This document shows, in pieces, positions 16,171 to 24,658 of a DNA stretch of 64,000 nucleotides; positions within the stretch are counted from its first letter, which is position 1; the number at the start of each line of letters is the position of its first letter. Origin of the DNA: Chloroflexota bacterium (GTDB lineage Bacteria; Chloroflexota; Anaerolineae; Anaerolineales; Villigracilaceae); assembly GCA_021787595.1 (NCBI GenBank), contig JAJYLQ010000005.1, forward strand, positions 1 to 64,000, read 5' to 3'. The position numbers were made by a program, and so were the translations under genes. The notes under the pieces are model-generated. The model did no database searches. It worked only from the letters and a program-made list of their open reading frames with translations, and was not told the DNA's origin.

Positions 16171-17346
16171 TCAGATCAGGCTTGCGCCAGCCGAAGCCTT
16201 GCAAATGTAAATCTCCGGATGAAGCTTCGTTTCTGATTCATAACCTGCGGTAAGAGCTTTTACGAAATCATTGACCTTTTCCCGCGCCACTAAATTGACC
16301 GTGCATCCGCCGAAGCCGGCTCCCGTTAAACGCGCGCCATGGCAGCCTTCGAGCGGTTGCGCGATGCGCGCCATCGCGTCCAGTTCGGGACAGGACACTT
16401 CATACAAATCGCGCAGGCTCGCATGGCATTCATTCATCAGCCGCCCGAACTCGCAGACGTTTCCACTTTCGAGCAATTCAATTGCCCACCTTGTCCGCTC
16501 GATTTCCTCGACGATGTGGCGGGCGCGCTTTTCGACGTCTTTTCCCAGCCTCGAGCATAACCGGTTGAAATCGTCCACGTTGACGTCGCGCAGAGCTTTG
16601 ATCCCCGGCAAATCTTCGCGAAGAACGCGCACCGCTTCTTCGCACGCCGCGCGCCGGTCGTTGTATGCGCTGCTCACCAGCGAGCGCCTCACGGACGTAT
16701 CCGCAATGACGATGGCAACATCCTGCGGCAAAGGCAGCGAACGATATTCCAGCGACCTGCAATCCAACAGCATCAAGCGATCCGCTTCGCCGCACGCGGA
16801 CGCGAATTGATCCATGATGCCGCAATTCACGCCCACATATTGATTTTCCGCGCGCTGGCAAAGCAAAGCCAATTCCATCGGGCTGATTTTCCAGCCGCCG
16901 AGATTCATCCACGCCGCGCCGAAAGCCAATTCAACCGAAGCCGAGGAACTCAAACCCGCGCCGCGCGGCACGTCCGAGGCGAAGACCGCGTTCATGCCGT
17001 TTACCACCAACCCTTTTTCCATCAATGACCACGAAACGCCCGCCGGATATTTTGCCCAGTCTACAAGCGGTGAACCATCAAAGGAAGATTTTGAAGAAAT
17101 GCTCTGCGATGTAAATGAAATTTTTTCGTTATTGAAATCAGCCGCGACAATGGTTGAACGATCCGAGCCAGACGGAGAAAAAGCGATGTATGTGGCGCGG
17201 TCAATCGCGGCGGGCAGGACAAAACCGTCGTTGTAATCCACGTGCTCGCCGAGCAGATTCACGCGTCCCGGCGCGCGAGCGATGAAAGCAGGAGTCGTCC
17301 CAAATTTTTCGCGAAAGATTTTTGTGATGTGATCTTGAATGGTCAT
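16171..17346 (-). CDS. galK: Galactokinase
   Basis: A GHMP kinase of about 391 residues that phosphorylates galactose at C1 (Leloir pathway). The signature GRVNLLGEHVDYNDGFVLP sits near the N terminus, the ATP loop PRGAGLSSSAS at about 120 and the C-terminal GAGFGGC loop at about 345. The start is placed at 17346 (MTIQDHITK). The frame extends to 17418, but the extra residues partly come from the repeat at 17399. No other gal gene is adjacent. Confidence 0.93.
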   Translation of the reverse strand: MTIQDHITKIFREKFGTTPAFIARAPGRVNLLGEHVDYNDGFVLPAAIDRATYIAFSPSGSDRSTIVAADFNNEKISFTSQSISSKSSFDGSPLVDWAKYPAGVSWSLMEKGLVVNGMNAVFASDVPRGAGLSSSASVELAFGAAWMNLGGWKISPMELALLCQRAENQYVGVNCGIMDQFASACGEADRLMLLDCRSLEYRSLPLPQDVAIVIADTSVRRSLVSSAYNDRRAACEEAVRVLREDLPGIKALRDVNVDDFNRLCSRLGKDVEKRARHIVEEIERTRWAIELLESGNVCEFGRLMNECHASLRDLYEVSCPELDAMARIAQPLEGCHGARLTGAGFGGCTVNLVAREKVNDFVKALTAGYESETKLHPEIYICKASAGASLI

Positions 17347-17398
17347 CGAAGAAGCCCTTTGAACAAAGTCATTCGTATTGTAATGCCTAACAATATTC

Positions 17399-17573
17399 AT
17401 GTCATTGCGAAGCGGCATTCTTCCGCTGTAGCAATCTCACGTTTTCAAGTTATACGGAGATCGCCACACTGTAAAAACGCAGTGCAAGCGTGGCGCTGGT
17501 TTCGACCCTGAAAGAGCGCAGGGCGTTATGCCGAAGAATACGGCTACTCAACCAGCGCCACTCGCAATGACAT
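17399..17573. repeat. Inverted-repeat element, ATGTCATTGCGA family
   Basis: ATGTCATTGCGA at the left and TCGCAATGACAT at the right, 175 bp, with nested palindromes inside. It separates the divergent galK and ECF sigma genes. Confidence 0.8.
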
Positions 17574-17637
17574 CGAAAATGGTGTCTCATTTTTGGCTCG
17601 AACGGGATTATCCTATTAAGGACATGATAGAAACCCG

Positions 17638-18243
17638 ATGGACAAATCTGTGCTGCGCGAAGGCGCACTTCAACCCATGAAGATCCGCAAGCCGCCGCGC
17701 GAACTCTCCCAGCCTGCCCGCGCCGAACCAAGTCTGGGCGCTTTCGACGCGATTTTCAGGGATCATTGGGCATCCGTCTATCGCCATCTTGTGCGTCTGG
17801 TCGGCGATCCGGCCGAGGCTGAAGATCTGGCGCTCGAAACATTCCTGCGGCTCTATCAAAGAAAGCCCAATGCGGAAAGCGAATTCAACTTCGGCGGCTG
17901 GCTCCACCGCGTGGCGACCAATCTTGGACTGCAATCCATCCGCAGTTTCAAGCGCCGCGAACATTACGAATTGACCGCAGGCAAAGGTGCGCTCGATGAA
18001 ACGCCCAATGACCAGCCTGCAAAAATTCAGGCCAACGAGGAAGAGAAGCAGCTCGCCCGCGTTGTTCTTTCACGCATGAATTCCAAACACTCGCAATTGC
18101 TTGTCATGCGTTATTCAGGAATGTCTTATAAGGAAATCGCCGGGGCCATGAAACTTTCGCCAGCGTCCATCGGCCCGTTACTATTGCGCGCAGAACGCGA
18201 ATTCGAAAAACGCTATCGCGCTTTGAATCAGGAGGAGCTATGA
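17638..18243 (+). CDS. ECF-type RNA polymerase sigma factor (first pair)
   Basis: 201 residues with a sigma-70 region 2 (about 35-100, DHWASVYRHLVRLVGDPAEAEDLALETF) and a region 4 helix-turn-helix (about 140-195, YSGMSYKEIAGAMKLSPASIGPLLLRA). The N terminus has an extra 30 basic residues, so the start might be the internal ATG at 17677. It overlaps the next gene by 4 nt (ATGA), which encodes its likely anti-sigma factor. Confidence 0.9.
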   Translation: MDKSVLREGALQPMKIRKPPRELSQPARAEPSLGAFDAIFRDHWASVYRHLVRLVGDPAEAEDLALETFLRLYQRKPNAESEFNFGGWLHRVATNLGLQSIRSFKRREHYELTAGKGALDETPNDQPAKIQANEEEKQLARVVLSRMNSKHSQLLVMRYSGMSYKEIAGAMKLSPASIGPLLLRAEREFEKRYRALNQEEL

Positions 18244-19397
18244 ACGAACATCTGAACGACGGTCAATTGCGCGCCGCCCTCGACGGCGAATTGAATGCAG
18301 GCGAACTCCGGCATCTTGAATCCTGTGCCGCGTGCCGCACGCGAAAAGACGCCCTGCAGCTTCAAGTCAAACAGACTGCCCGCAAACTATCCTTCCTTTC
18401 TTCAGGCAATGAGCAGGTTCTTCCAGAAAGGACCGCTTTGCACCGCTTCCAACAAAAACAAATTCAAAAGGAGAGACCCATGCTAAAAAAGATATTCGCT
18501 TCACCTGTTTTGCAGGCCGGCGCGGTCGTCGTGCTGATCCTCGCAGTGGTGCTTTCAGTCCCAAGCACGCGCGCCTTTGCAGGCCAGCTGCTCGACCTGT
18601 TCAGAGTCCAGCAAGTGACAGTGCTTCCGATTGACGCCAGCGGCTTGCAGCAATTGACCGGCAACAACGCTCTCGGAAAACAGATCAGCCAATTGATCTC
18701 AAGTTCAACGAAAGAGTTACAAAAACCCGGCGCGCCGGTGGCTGTGACCAGCGCAGCGGATGCAAGCCAGAAAGCTGGATTCACCGTGCGGCTTCCGCAA
18801 GGCATGACGCCCTCCCGCGTTACCGTGCTTGGAAATTCCGCGTACAACTTTACGATTGACCGCACGAAGGCGCAGGCCTTGTTGAATGAGGCTGGACGCA
18901 GTGATCTGGTTCTGCCGCAATCCATTGACGGCGCAGTCATCTCGGTGACGGTGCCCGCTTCGGTCCGCGCCGATTACGGCTCCTGCCCGGACCCGGCTGC
19001 GGCTGACCTGACCCGGAACGGATCCATGAGCCGGCAGTATCCCGACTGCGTCATCATGGCCCAAATTCCGAGTCCAACTGTCAGCGCACCCGCAAACGTA
19101 AACGTCGCGCAGCTTGCCCAGATCGGACTTGAGTTCACCGGCATGTCCAGCGATCAGGCCGCGGCTTTCGCCCAAAGCGTTGATTGGACTTCGACTCTCG
19201 TTGTCCCAATCCCAAAGAATGCCGCGACGTATCAGCAAGTGCAGGTGGACGGCGTGACGGGAACGCTCATTCAGCGCCCGGCGGATGATGCGCCGCAATA
19301 CGTTTTGCTGTGGGTGAAGAACGGCATCGTTTACACGATTGGATCGCTCGGAACCAATTCACAGCAAGCCATTCAGATGGCGGACTCGCTTCAATAA
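18240..19397 (+). CDS. Membrane-anchored zinc anti-sigma factor
   Basis: 385 residues. The N terminus carries the ZAS motif HLESCAAC (HxxxCxxC), a sigma-binding domain. One transmembrane helix lies at about 88-108. About 270 extracytoplasmic residues follow that I do not assign to a family. It would hold the partner sigma factor (17638-18243) inactive until an outside signal arrives. Coupling by a 4-nt overlap supports the pairing. Confidence 0.85.
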   Translation: MNEHLNDGQLRAALDGELNAGELRHLESCAACRTRKDALQLQVKQTARKLSFLSSGNEQVLPERTALHRFQQKQIQKERPMLKKIFASPVLQAGAVVVLILAVVLSVPSTRAFAGQLLDLFRVQQVTVLPIDASGLQQLTGNNALGKQISQLISSSTKELQKPGAPVAVTSAADASQKAGFTVRLPQGMTPSRVTVLGNSAYNFTIDRTKAQALLNEAGRSDLVLPQSIDGAVISVTVPASVRADYGSCPDPAAADLTRNGSMSRQYPDCVIMAQIPSPTVSAPANVNVAQLAQIGLEFTGMSSDQAAAFAQSVDWTSTLVVPIPKNAATYQQVQVDGVTGTLIQRPADDAPQYVLLWVKNGIVYTIGSLGTNSQQAIQMADSLQ

Positions 19398-19549
19398 AAA
19401 CAAATCAATGCAGGGGCGCAGCGAAATTGCAAAAAGACTTGGCGGTTGATGTCCGCTGTGCCCCCACGGTTCTATTTCTGTTATGAGCGCCGGAGTCGAC
19501 ATCTCCGGCGCGGTTCATGAGAACTATTGACATTCATATAAATTGGTTT

Positions 19550-19653
19550 ATGTCACCCTGAGCGAAGGGTCTCTAGTCCGAAATACGAGACTCTTCGGTC
19601 GCACACTTGCCCTGCGTGCAAGTGCAGGGAAGTGCGCTCCCTCAGAGTGACAT
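19550..19653. repeat. Inverted-repeat element, ATGTCACCCTGA family
   Basis: ATGTCACCCTGAG at the left and CTCAGAGTGACAT at the right. A relative forms the 3' end of the homoisocitrate dehydrogenase gene (37014-37100). Confidence 0.75.
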
Positions 19654-19684
19654 CCCTTAACTGACTTTTGTAAACATCAATAAT

Positions 19685-19856
19685 ATTACAGCGCAAAGTT
19701 AGAGTTTTGAGGGTTCTGCTCATGGCTTTTCTACCGTTTTCGCCCTCATCCCCAACCCTTCCCCCGAATGGGGAAGGGAGTCCCCTCTCCCTTTGGGAGA
19801 GGGAAAGGGTGAGGAAGAATTGGCAAGGAACGATTGCTCGACCTTGCGCTGTAATG
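19685..19856. mobile_element. 172-bp MITE-like element, copy 1
   Basis: Inverted ends ATTACAGCGCAA and TTGCGCTGTAATG. The core holds the palindrome CTTCCCCxxAATGGGGAAG. A perfect 5-bp duplication, ATAAT, flanks it (19680-19684 and 19857-19861). Copies 2 and 3 (20581, 60396) are nearly identical. It is too short to code for a transposase. Confidence 0.85.
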
Positions 19857-19910
19857 ATAATAAACGAATACCAAATGAGCGCGACCGGCTTTAGATCATA
19901 AAGAGCAGCA

Positions 19911-20567
19911 ATGTCCGAAGAACAGAAGAAACAATTGCAAGCACAACCTTGGAATTTTGTCAACGGACCAAGGAATGAAGGTAAAAAAGATGTAGAGGAA
20001 AAACCAGCCTGGTATGAGACTTGGCGAGGGACTCTAATCGCAGTTTTCTTTATCGTGCTGTTCTACCTCGTGAATAGAATTAACGTTGCTAATTGCAATG
20101 TCGCACTTCTTGCGATAGTGTCTGCGTACCTTTTCTTGCAGGTCAGATCAAGAGCCGCAAAATTTATCTTTGGTTTACTGTGGCTGCTCCTTTTGCCAAA
20201 TACCGCCTATCTATTCACCGATCTGGGACACATCATTTATCAGTGGAATAATACCGTGTCTCTATCCGGGCACGCGATGTTGCTCGCCCAGTATCTACTA
20301 CTGGAATTGTTCGGAGTGATGACATTCCTTTTTTCATTTTATCCGTTTGAGAAAGTTACAGATCGGGTAAATGTTTTCAAAAAGAGAAAAGTCGCATGGT
20401 TGATACTTTTTAATTTCGCCGTTGCTTTCGGCGTCGTTTTGGGGAGATTTGAACATATAAATTCCTATGCAGTGTTTACCAATCCGCTAAGCGCATTGGG
20501 GTCAGCGATAAACATCTTCGTTTCCTTGGACCTCCTGGGTTTAACGATATTTTTCTGCTTTGAATAA
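19911..20567 (+). CDS. DUF1361 membrane protein
   Basis: 218 residues, six or so membrane segments and the DUF1361 hallmark LPNTAYLFTDLGHI (about 97-110). The function of the family is unknown. Codon use is visibly more A/T rich than in neighbouring genes. The gene sits exactly between two direct copies of the 172-bp MITE-like element, with 54 and 13 bp spare, which suggests a separately acquired piece of DNA, although each copy has its own target duplication. Confidence 0.85.
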   Translation: MSEEQKKQLQAQPWNFVNGPRNEGKKDVEEKPAWYETWRGTLIAVFFIVLFYLVNRINVANCNVALLAIVSAYLFLQVRSRAAKFIFGLLWLLLLPNTAYLFTDLGHIIYQWNNTVSLSGHAMLLAQYLLLELFGVMTFLFSFYPFEKVTDRVNVFKKRKVAWLILFNFAVAFGVVLGRFEHINSYAVFTNPLSALGSAINIFVSLDLLGLTIFFCFE

Positions 20568-20580
20568 AGTAGTAAACTAT

Positions 20581-20752
20581 CATTACAGCGCAAAGTTAGA
20601 GCATTGAGGGTTCTGCTCATGGCTTTTCTACCGTTTTCGCCCTCATCCCCAACCCTTCCCCCAAATGGGGAAGGGAGTCTCCTCTCCCTTTGGGAGAGGG
20701 AAAGGGTGAGGGAGAATTGGCAGGGAACGATTGCTTGACCTTGCGCTGTAAT
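20581..20752. mobile_element. 172-bp MITE-like element, copy 2
   Basis: CATTACAGCGCAA to TTGCGCTGTAAT, flanked by ACTAT on both sides (20576-20580 and 20753-20757). Same orientation and nearly the same sequence as copies 1 and 3. Confidence 0.85.
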
Positions 20753-20824
20753 ACTATTCCCAACCACATTCTTCCATGTAATCAGGATCAAACTGGAAAC
20801 CTGTACAATCTGGTCACAACCAAA

Positions 20825-21745
20825 ATGGATAATATTCCTGCCATCGAAACACATGAATTACGCAAGGTCTTCGGCGAGCGCGCCGCGGTAAAAGGACTCA
20901 CGCTGCAAGTCGAGCAGGGCGAAGCGTTTGGATTTCTCGGCCCAAACGGCGCGGGCAAAACCACCTCGATGAAGATGCTGCTGGGATTGATCGCGCCGAC
21001 ATCCGGTTCTGCCTCGATGCTCGGTTCCCCGATCGGGGATCGCGCCGCGCTCAAACACATCGGCTTTCTGCCAGAGCATTTTCGCTTTCAGGAATGGTTG
21101 ACTGCAAACGAGTTTCTTGAACTGCACGGCCATTTATACGGCATGGATTCCAATGAGCTCAAAGCGCGCATCAGCGAATTACTCGAACGCGTTGGGCTGA
21201 CGGATTTTCGCGACAAACTCCTGCGGACCTTTTCGAAAGGGATGCTGCAGCGCATCGGACTGGCCCAGGCTTTGCTCAACCACCCGAAGCTGGTCTTTCT
21301 CGACGAGCCAACCTCCGGCCTGGATCCGGTGGGCCGGCGTTTGGTGCGCGACATCATCCATGAATTGCGGGATGAAGGCACGAGCGTTTTTCTCAACTCC
21401 CATTTGTTGAGCGAGATCGAAGTCACGTGCGACCGCGTGGCTTTCATCCGGCATGGGGAAGTGGCGCGCGTCCTCGAGCTTGCCTCGCTCGATACCAACC
21501 AATCGGATGTCCTGATCCGCGCCGGCGGCCTGACGGAAGAAGTAACGTCAGGTTTAGCAAAATGGGGAAAGAATATTCAAGCCAATGGCGAAACAGTAAA
21601 CCTGACAATTTCTGCTGAATCAGCCTTGCCTGAGATCACGCGCTATCTGGTTGCGAAAGGCGTTGAGGTGTATGCCATCACTCCGCAGCGCGTCTCGCTC
21701 GAGGATATCTTCATCGAAACCGTTGGAAAGGACGGCAGCCTGTGA
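20825..21745 (+). CDS. ABC transporter ATP-binding protein
   Basis: 306 residues. Walker A GPNGAGKT is at about 41, the signature FSKGMLQRIG near 137, Walker B VFLDEP near 160 and the H-loop NSHL near 195. It is of the ABC-2 exporter type (CcmA/NatA-like). The ATG at 20825 is chosen; the open frame reaches back into MITE copy 2, which is not plausible coding sequence. It overlaps the permease gene by 4 nt. Confidence 0.92.
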   Translation: MDNIPAIETHELRKVFGERAAVKGLTLQVEQGEAFGFLGPNGAGKTTSMKMLLGLIAPTSGSASMLGSPIGDRAALKHIGFLPEHFRFQEWLTANEFLELHGHLYGMDSNELKARISELLERVGLTDFRDKLLRTFSKGMLQRIGLAQALLNHPKLVFLDEPTSGLDPVGRRLVRDIIHELRDEGTSVFLNSHLLSEIEVTCDRVAFIRHGEVARVLELASLDTNQSDVLIRAGGLTEEVTSGLAKWGKNIQANGETVNLTISAESALPEITRYLVAKGVEVYAITPQRVSLEDIFIETVGKDGSL

Positions 21746-22608
21746 ACAGCATCTGGACGATCACGCGCATGACGTTCCGCGAAGCGATCCGCCGTCGCAT
21801 TGTTTTGACCGGATTGATTCTCGGCTTGTGCTTCATCATCATTTACGCCATCGGCTTTCACTTCATATACATTTCGTTCAGGGGCGTAGAGAGCACAATG
21901 CAAAACGCTCCATCACAGCAGGCGCTGGCGCACATCGCAGATACTGAAGGAATAAACGCGCTATTGTTAGCAGGGCTTTATGCAGTCACCTTTCTTTCGA
22001 TTGCGATGGCAGCTTTATTAGCTGCAGATACGCTAGCCGGGGAAATTAACTCCGGCACGATCCAAACCATCGTGACCAAGCCCATCCGCCGCTCGGACGT
22101 TGTCATCGGCAAGTGGCTGGGATTTGCGTTCCTGCTCCTGTTGTATTTCCTGCTGATGGCTGGCGGCACGGTGTTGAGCGTGTTCTTCCAATCGGGATAC
22201 GCGCCTCGCAATTTGCTGGCCGGAATGGCGTTGATCTATTTCGAAGACTTGCTGGTCATGTCCATTTCCATGGCATGTTCCAGTTTCCTCTCCGCATTGG
22301 CAACCGGCGGCGTGGTCTTTGGTTTATACGGCCTGGCATTCATCGGCGGCTGGATCGAACAATTCGGTGCAATGATACAAAACTCCACAGCGGTGAAAGT
22401 GGGAATCGTCGCCAGCCTGGTCATGCCAAGCGAATCTTTATGGCGAAGGGCCGCCTTCGAGATGCAGACTCCATTGGCGGGAGCATTGAACATGTCGCCG
22501 TTTGGGACGATATCCGTGCCGAGTCCGTTGATGGTTGGATATACAGCGGCATATCTGTTGGTTACAATGATGTTGGCCATCCGCGTTTTCGAGAAACGCG
22601 ATTTATAG
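21742..22608 (+). CDS. ABC-2 type transporter permease
   Basis: 288 residues with six hydrophobic segments. The N terminus MNSIWTITRMTFREAIRRRI is typical of ABC-2 permeases, and the AADTLAGEINSGTIQTIVTKPI block near residue 93 is a family mark. It forms an exporter with the upstream ATPase; the substrate is unknown. A terminator follows at 22725. Confidence 0.9.
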   Translation: MNSIWTITRMTFREAIRRRIVLTGLILGLCFIIIYAIGFHFIYISFRGVESTMQNAPSQQALAHIADTEGINALLLAGLYAVTFLSIAMAALLAADTLAGEINSGTIQTIVTKPIRRSDVVIGKWLGFAFLLLLYFLLMAGGTVLSVFFQSGYAPRNLLAGMALIYFEDLLVMSISMACSSFLSALATGGVVFGLYGLAFIGGWIEQFGAMIQNSTAVKVGIVASLVMPSESLWRRAAFEMQTPLAGALNMSPFGTISVPSPLMVGYTAAYLLVTMMLAIRVFEKRDL

Positions 22609-22724
22609 AACCGAAACCGCCCCGAGCAAAATCGTCGAAGCCGTGGAAAACCAATATTGAGGAAGAACCACCTGGAAAGTTCTTCGATTTAAATTTCCCT
22701 GAAGGACGACCAATCCACCCTTCG

Positions 22725-22756
22725 AACAGCCATGACAATTTTGTCACGGCTGTTTT
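22725..22756 (+). terminator. Intrinsic terminator after the ABC exporter
   Basis: AACAGCC-TGACAA and TTGTCA-GGCTGTT form an almost perfect stem, followed by TTTT. Confidence 0.75.
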
Positions 22757-22809
22757 GAATCTTCGCGGCAGTTTCCAAAAATTCCTTGTTCGAGAATGAA
22801 CAATTCCTC

Positions 22810-22838
22810 TTGTTCTCCTGTATGCTCCAGTGTAAAAT
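22810..22838 (+). promoter_or_regulatory. Candidate promoter of the V-ATPase operon
   Basis: TTGTTC (22810-22815), 17-bp spacer, TAAAAT (22833-22838). About 270 bp of leader without a convincing frame follow before the first ATPase gene. The terminator upstream and the operon downstream support it. Confidence 0.5.
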
Positions 22839-23112
22839 TATGACAATTCCAGTATGGAATATCCGCAACCGGATGCAAGTAGGATCGAAAGCGCAAATTT
22901 CAAATGGCCTGCAAGTCGAAGTCTGTCAGTTCAGTGTTTCCCCTGGCGGGGACAGGCTCGCAGTCGGCCGGCAAAGGTTTATTTGCTGAGTTGAATACAA
23001 ATTAATTCGGGTTCGACTTCAAGAACATGCAGGCATACTTGCACGGTGAGTATTTTGTGGTTATCCGGCGCGAACCGTTCGAAGTTACAAGCCGTCAATC
23101 AGGAGATTTCGC

Positions 23113-23427
23113 TTGAACGAGAAAACCATCCAACAAGTACTCGAGATCGAGCAGCAGGCAGACGCGGTCCACGCGGAGGCTTTGCGCGAGGCTGAAAAAC
23201 TTCCGCTTCAGGCCGAGCAGGAGGCGCAGGCGCTGATCGAAAAAGCGCGCGCCGAGGCGGAGGAAGAAGCCCGCAAAATGGCCGCCAAGGCCCAGGCGGA
23301 GGAAGAACGCCAGCGCATCCTTGCAGACGCGGAGAAAACCGTCCAACGCACCGAAGCTGTCGCGAAGACAAACTTCAACAAAGCCGTCGCGTATGTATTG
23401 AATAGAGTCAGCGGCAGGGAATCCTGA
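23113..23427 (+). CDS. V/A-type ATPase peripheral stalk subunit G (H)
   Basis: 104 residues, almost entirely alpha-helical and heptad-like, rich in Ala, Glu, Arg and Lys, as in the G/H subunits that pair with subunit E in the peripheral stalk. It starts with TTG at 23113; AGGAG lies 8 nt upstream and no suitable ATG exists. It is the first gene of the operon G-C-I-K-F-E-A-B-D. Confidence 0.8.
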   Translation: MNEKTIQQVLEIEQQADAVHAEALREAEKLPLQAEQEAQALIEKARAEAEEEARKMAAKAQAEEERQRILADAEKTVQRTEAVAKTNFNKAVAYVLNRVSGRES

Positions 23428-23428
23428 A

Positions 23429-24487
23429 ATGGCTTCCAGCGGCATTTCCGGATACGCAGCCGTCAACGCCCGCGTGCGAGTGATGTACTCCGCACTGCTC
23501 ACGCCGCAGGAAATGGGCAGGCTATCCGAGACTCCAGACTTCAACAGTTTGATGGAACAGTTGAAGCACACAGCGTACGGCCCGTATCTGGAACAGGTGC
23601 GGGATCGAGACCTGACGCCGAGGCGGGCGGCGTTCCAACTCCGGGAAAGACTCGCCAACGCGTATTCATCCATCATCGGCATCGTTCCAGATCAAACCCG
23701 CCCGCTGCTCGTCCAGCTCTACCGGTTTTTTGAAGTCAGCAATTTGAAGGCCGTGTTACGCGGCATCGTCAAAGGGGAACATTGGGACGTCGTTAGATAC
23801 CTGCTTTTTCCTTTTGGTACCAGAACGGTGATCCCCGCAGAAGAAATGATGACGGCGGGCAACATCGCCCCGGCTGTCGAATTATTGCGCAGCACTCCTT
23901 ATTACGAAACGCTTTCGTATGCGATGAAGCGCTATAACGCGGAACAAAGTTTATTTCCGCTGGAAGTGACGCTCGATCTCAATTATTGGCGGGATTTGTG
24001 GAAGAACGTCAAACAGCTTTCGAGCCTGGACCGAACACAGGCCAGCCGCATCCTCGGGACGATGCTGGACATCACCAATTTGATGTGGGCGATCCGCTAC
24101 CGGACGTATTATCGTTTGTCCGAGGAGGAAGTGATCAACTACACACTTCCCTTCGGTTATCACGTCCACGATGAAGACATTCGCGGGATCGCAGCGGGAG
24201 CAGATGCGGCGCAAATCGTCCAGCGCGTTTATCCGGGTTTGACCCAAGTCGAAAATTTGACCGCCAAATCAGGCGATGGCCTTTCTCAGTTGGAATTGCA
24301 ATTACAAAGACGCGTCTTCGATCAATGTCAGGCGGCGTTCGTCGGCGATCCATTCCATGTTGGAATTCCGCTGGCGTATCTGCTTTTGAGCGATCTTGAA
24401 ATCCAGGATCTGGTCGTGCTGATCGAAGCCAAATCGTCGAACATCCCGGCAGAAAAATTCAAGCAATATATGATTATGAAGAATTGA
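23429..24487 (+). CDS. V/A-type ATPase subunit C (d)
   Basis: 352 residues, all helical, matching the C/d subunit that caps the c-ring and connects it with the central stalk. The region after residue 5 (YAAVNARVRVMYSALLTPQEMGRLSET) is characteristic. It starts one base after the previous stop codon. A repeat of the ATGTCATTGCGA family separates it from the next gene. Confidence 0.88.
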   Translation: MASSGISGYAAVNARVRVMYSALLTPQEMGRLSETPDFNSLMEQLKHTAYGPYLEQVRDRDLTPRRAAFQLRERLANAYSSIIGIVPDQTRPLLVQLYRFFEVSNLKAVLRGIVKGEHWDVVRYLLFPFGTRTVIPAEEMMTAGNIAPAVELLRSTPYYETLSYAMKRYNAEQSLFPLEVTLDLNYWRDLWKNVKQLSSLDRTQASRILGTMLDITNLMWAIRYRTYYRLSEEEVINYTLPFGYHVHDEDIRGIAAGADAAQIVQRVYPGLTQVENLTAKSGDGLSQLELQLQRRVFDQCQAAFVGDPFHVGIPLAYLLLSDLEIQDLVVLIEAKSSNIPAEKFKQYMIMKN

Positions 24488-24496
24488 TTCATAGAT

Positions 24497-24598
24497 TGTC
24501 ATTGCGAGGAGTGGCGCTATCAGCGCCACGACATGGCAATCTCCCGTTTGATGCTTCGTTGAGCTTGCCGCAACCCCTGCGGGGTCTCGCAACGACAT
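24497..24598. repeat. Inverted-repeat element, ATGTCATTGCGA family
   Basis: TGTCATTGCGAGG at the left and TCTCGCAACGACA at the right, inserted inside the ATPase operon between the C and I genes. It would be transcribed. Confidence 0.78.
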
Positions 24599-24658
24599 CC
24601 TTATAACAGAGTAATAGAGCGAGAAAGAGATAGATACTACATTCTTTGGAGAGAGAGC

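Larger units (their letters stand above)
19398..19910. other. Intergenic stretch with three repeats
   Basis: It holds a GGGGC-CAGCG type inverted repeat at about 19411-19467, the 19550-19653 element and the first 172-bp MITE-like element. I see no gene. Confidence 0.6.

Noticed and set aside
20690-20824. N-terminal extension of the ABC ATPase
   Set aside because: It lies in MITE copy 2; the ATG at 20825 matches the usual ABC start.
22839-23112. Small gene in front of the V-ATPase operon
   Set aside because: Short frames exist, but none has an RBS together with a plausible composition.
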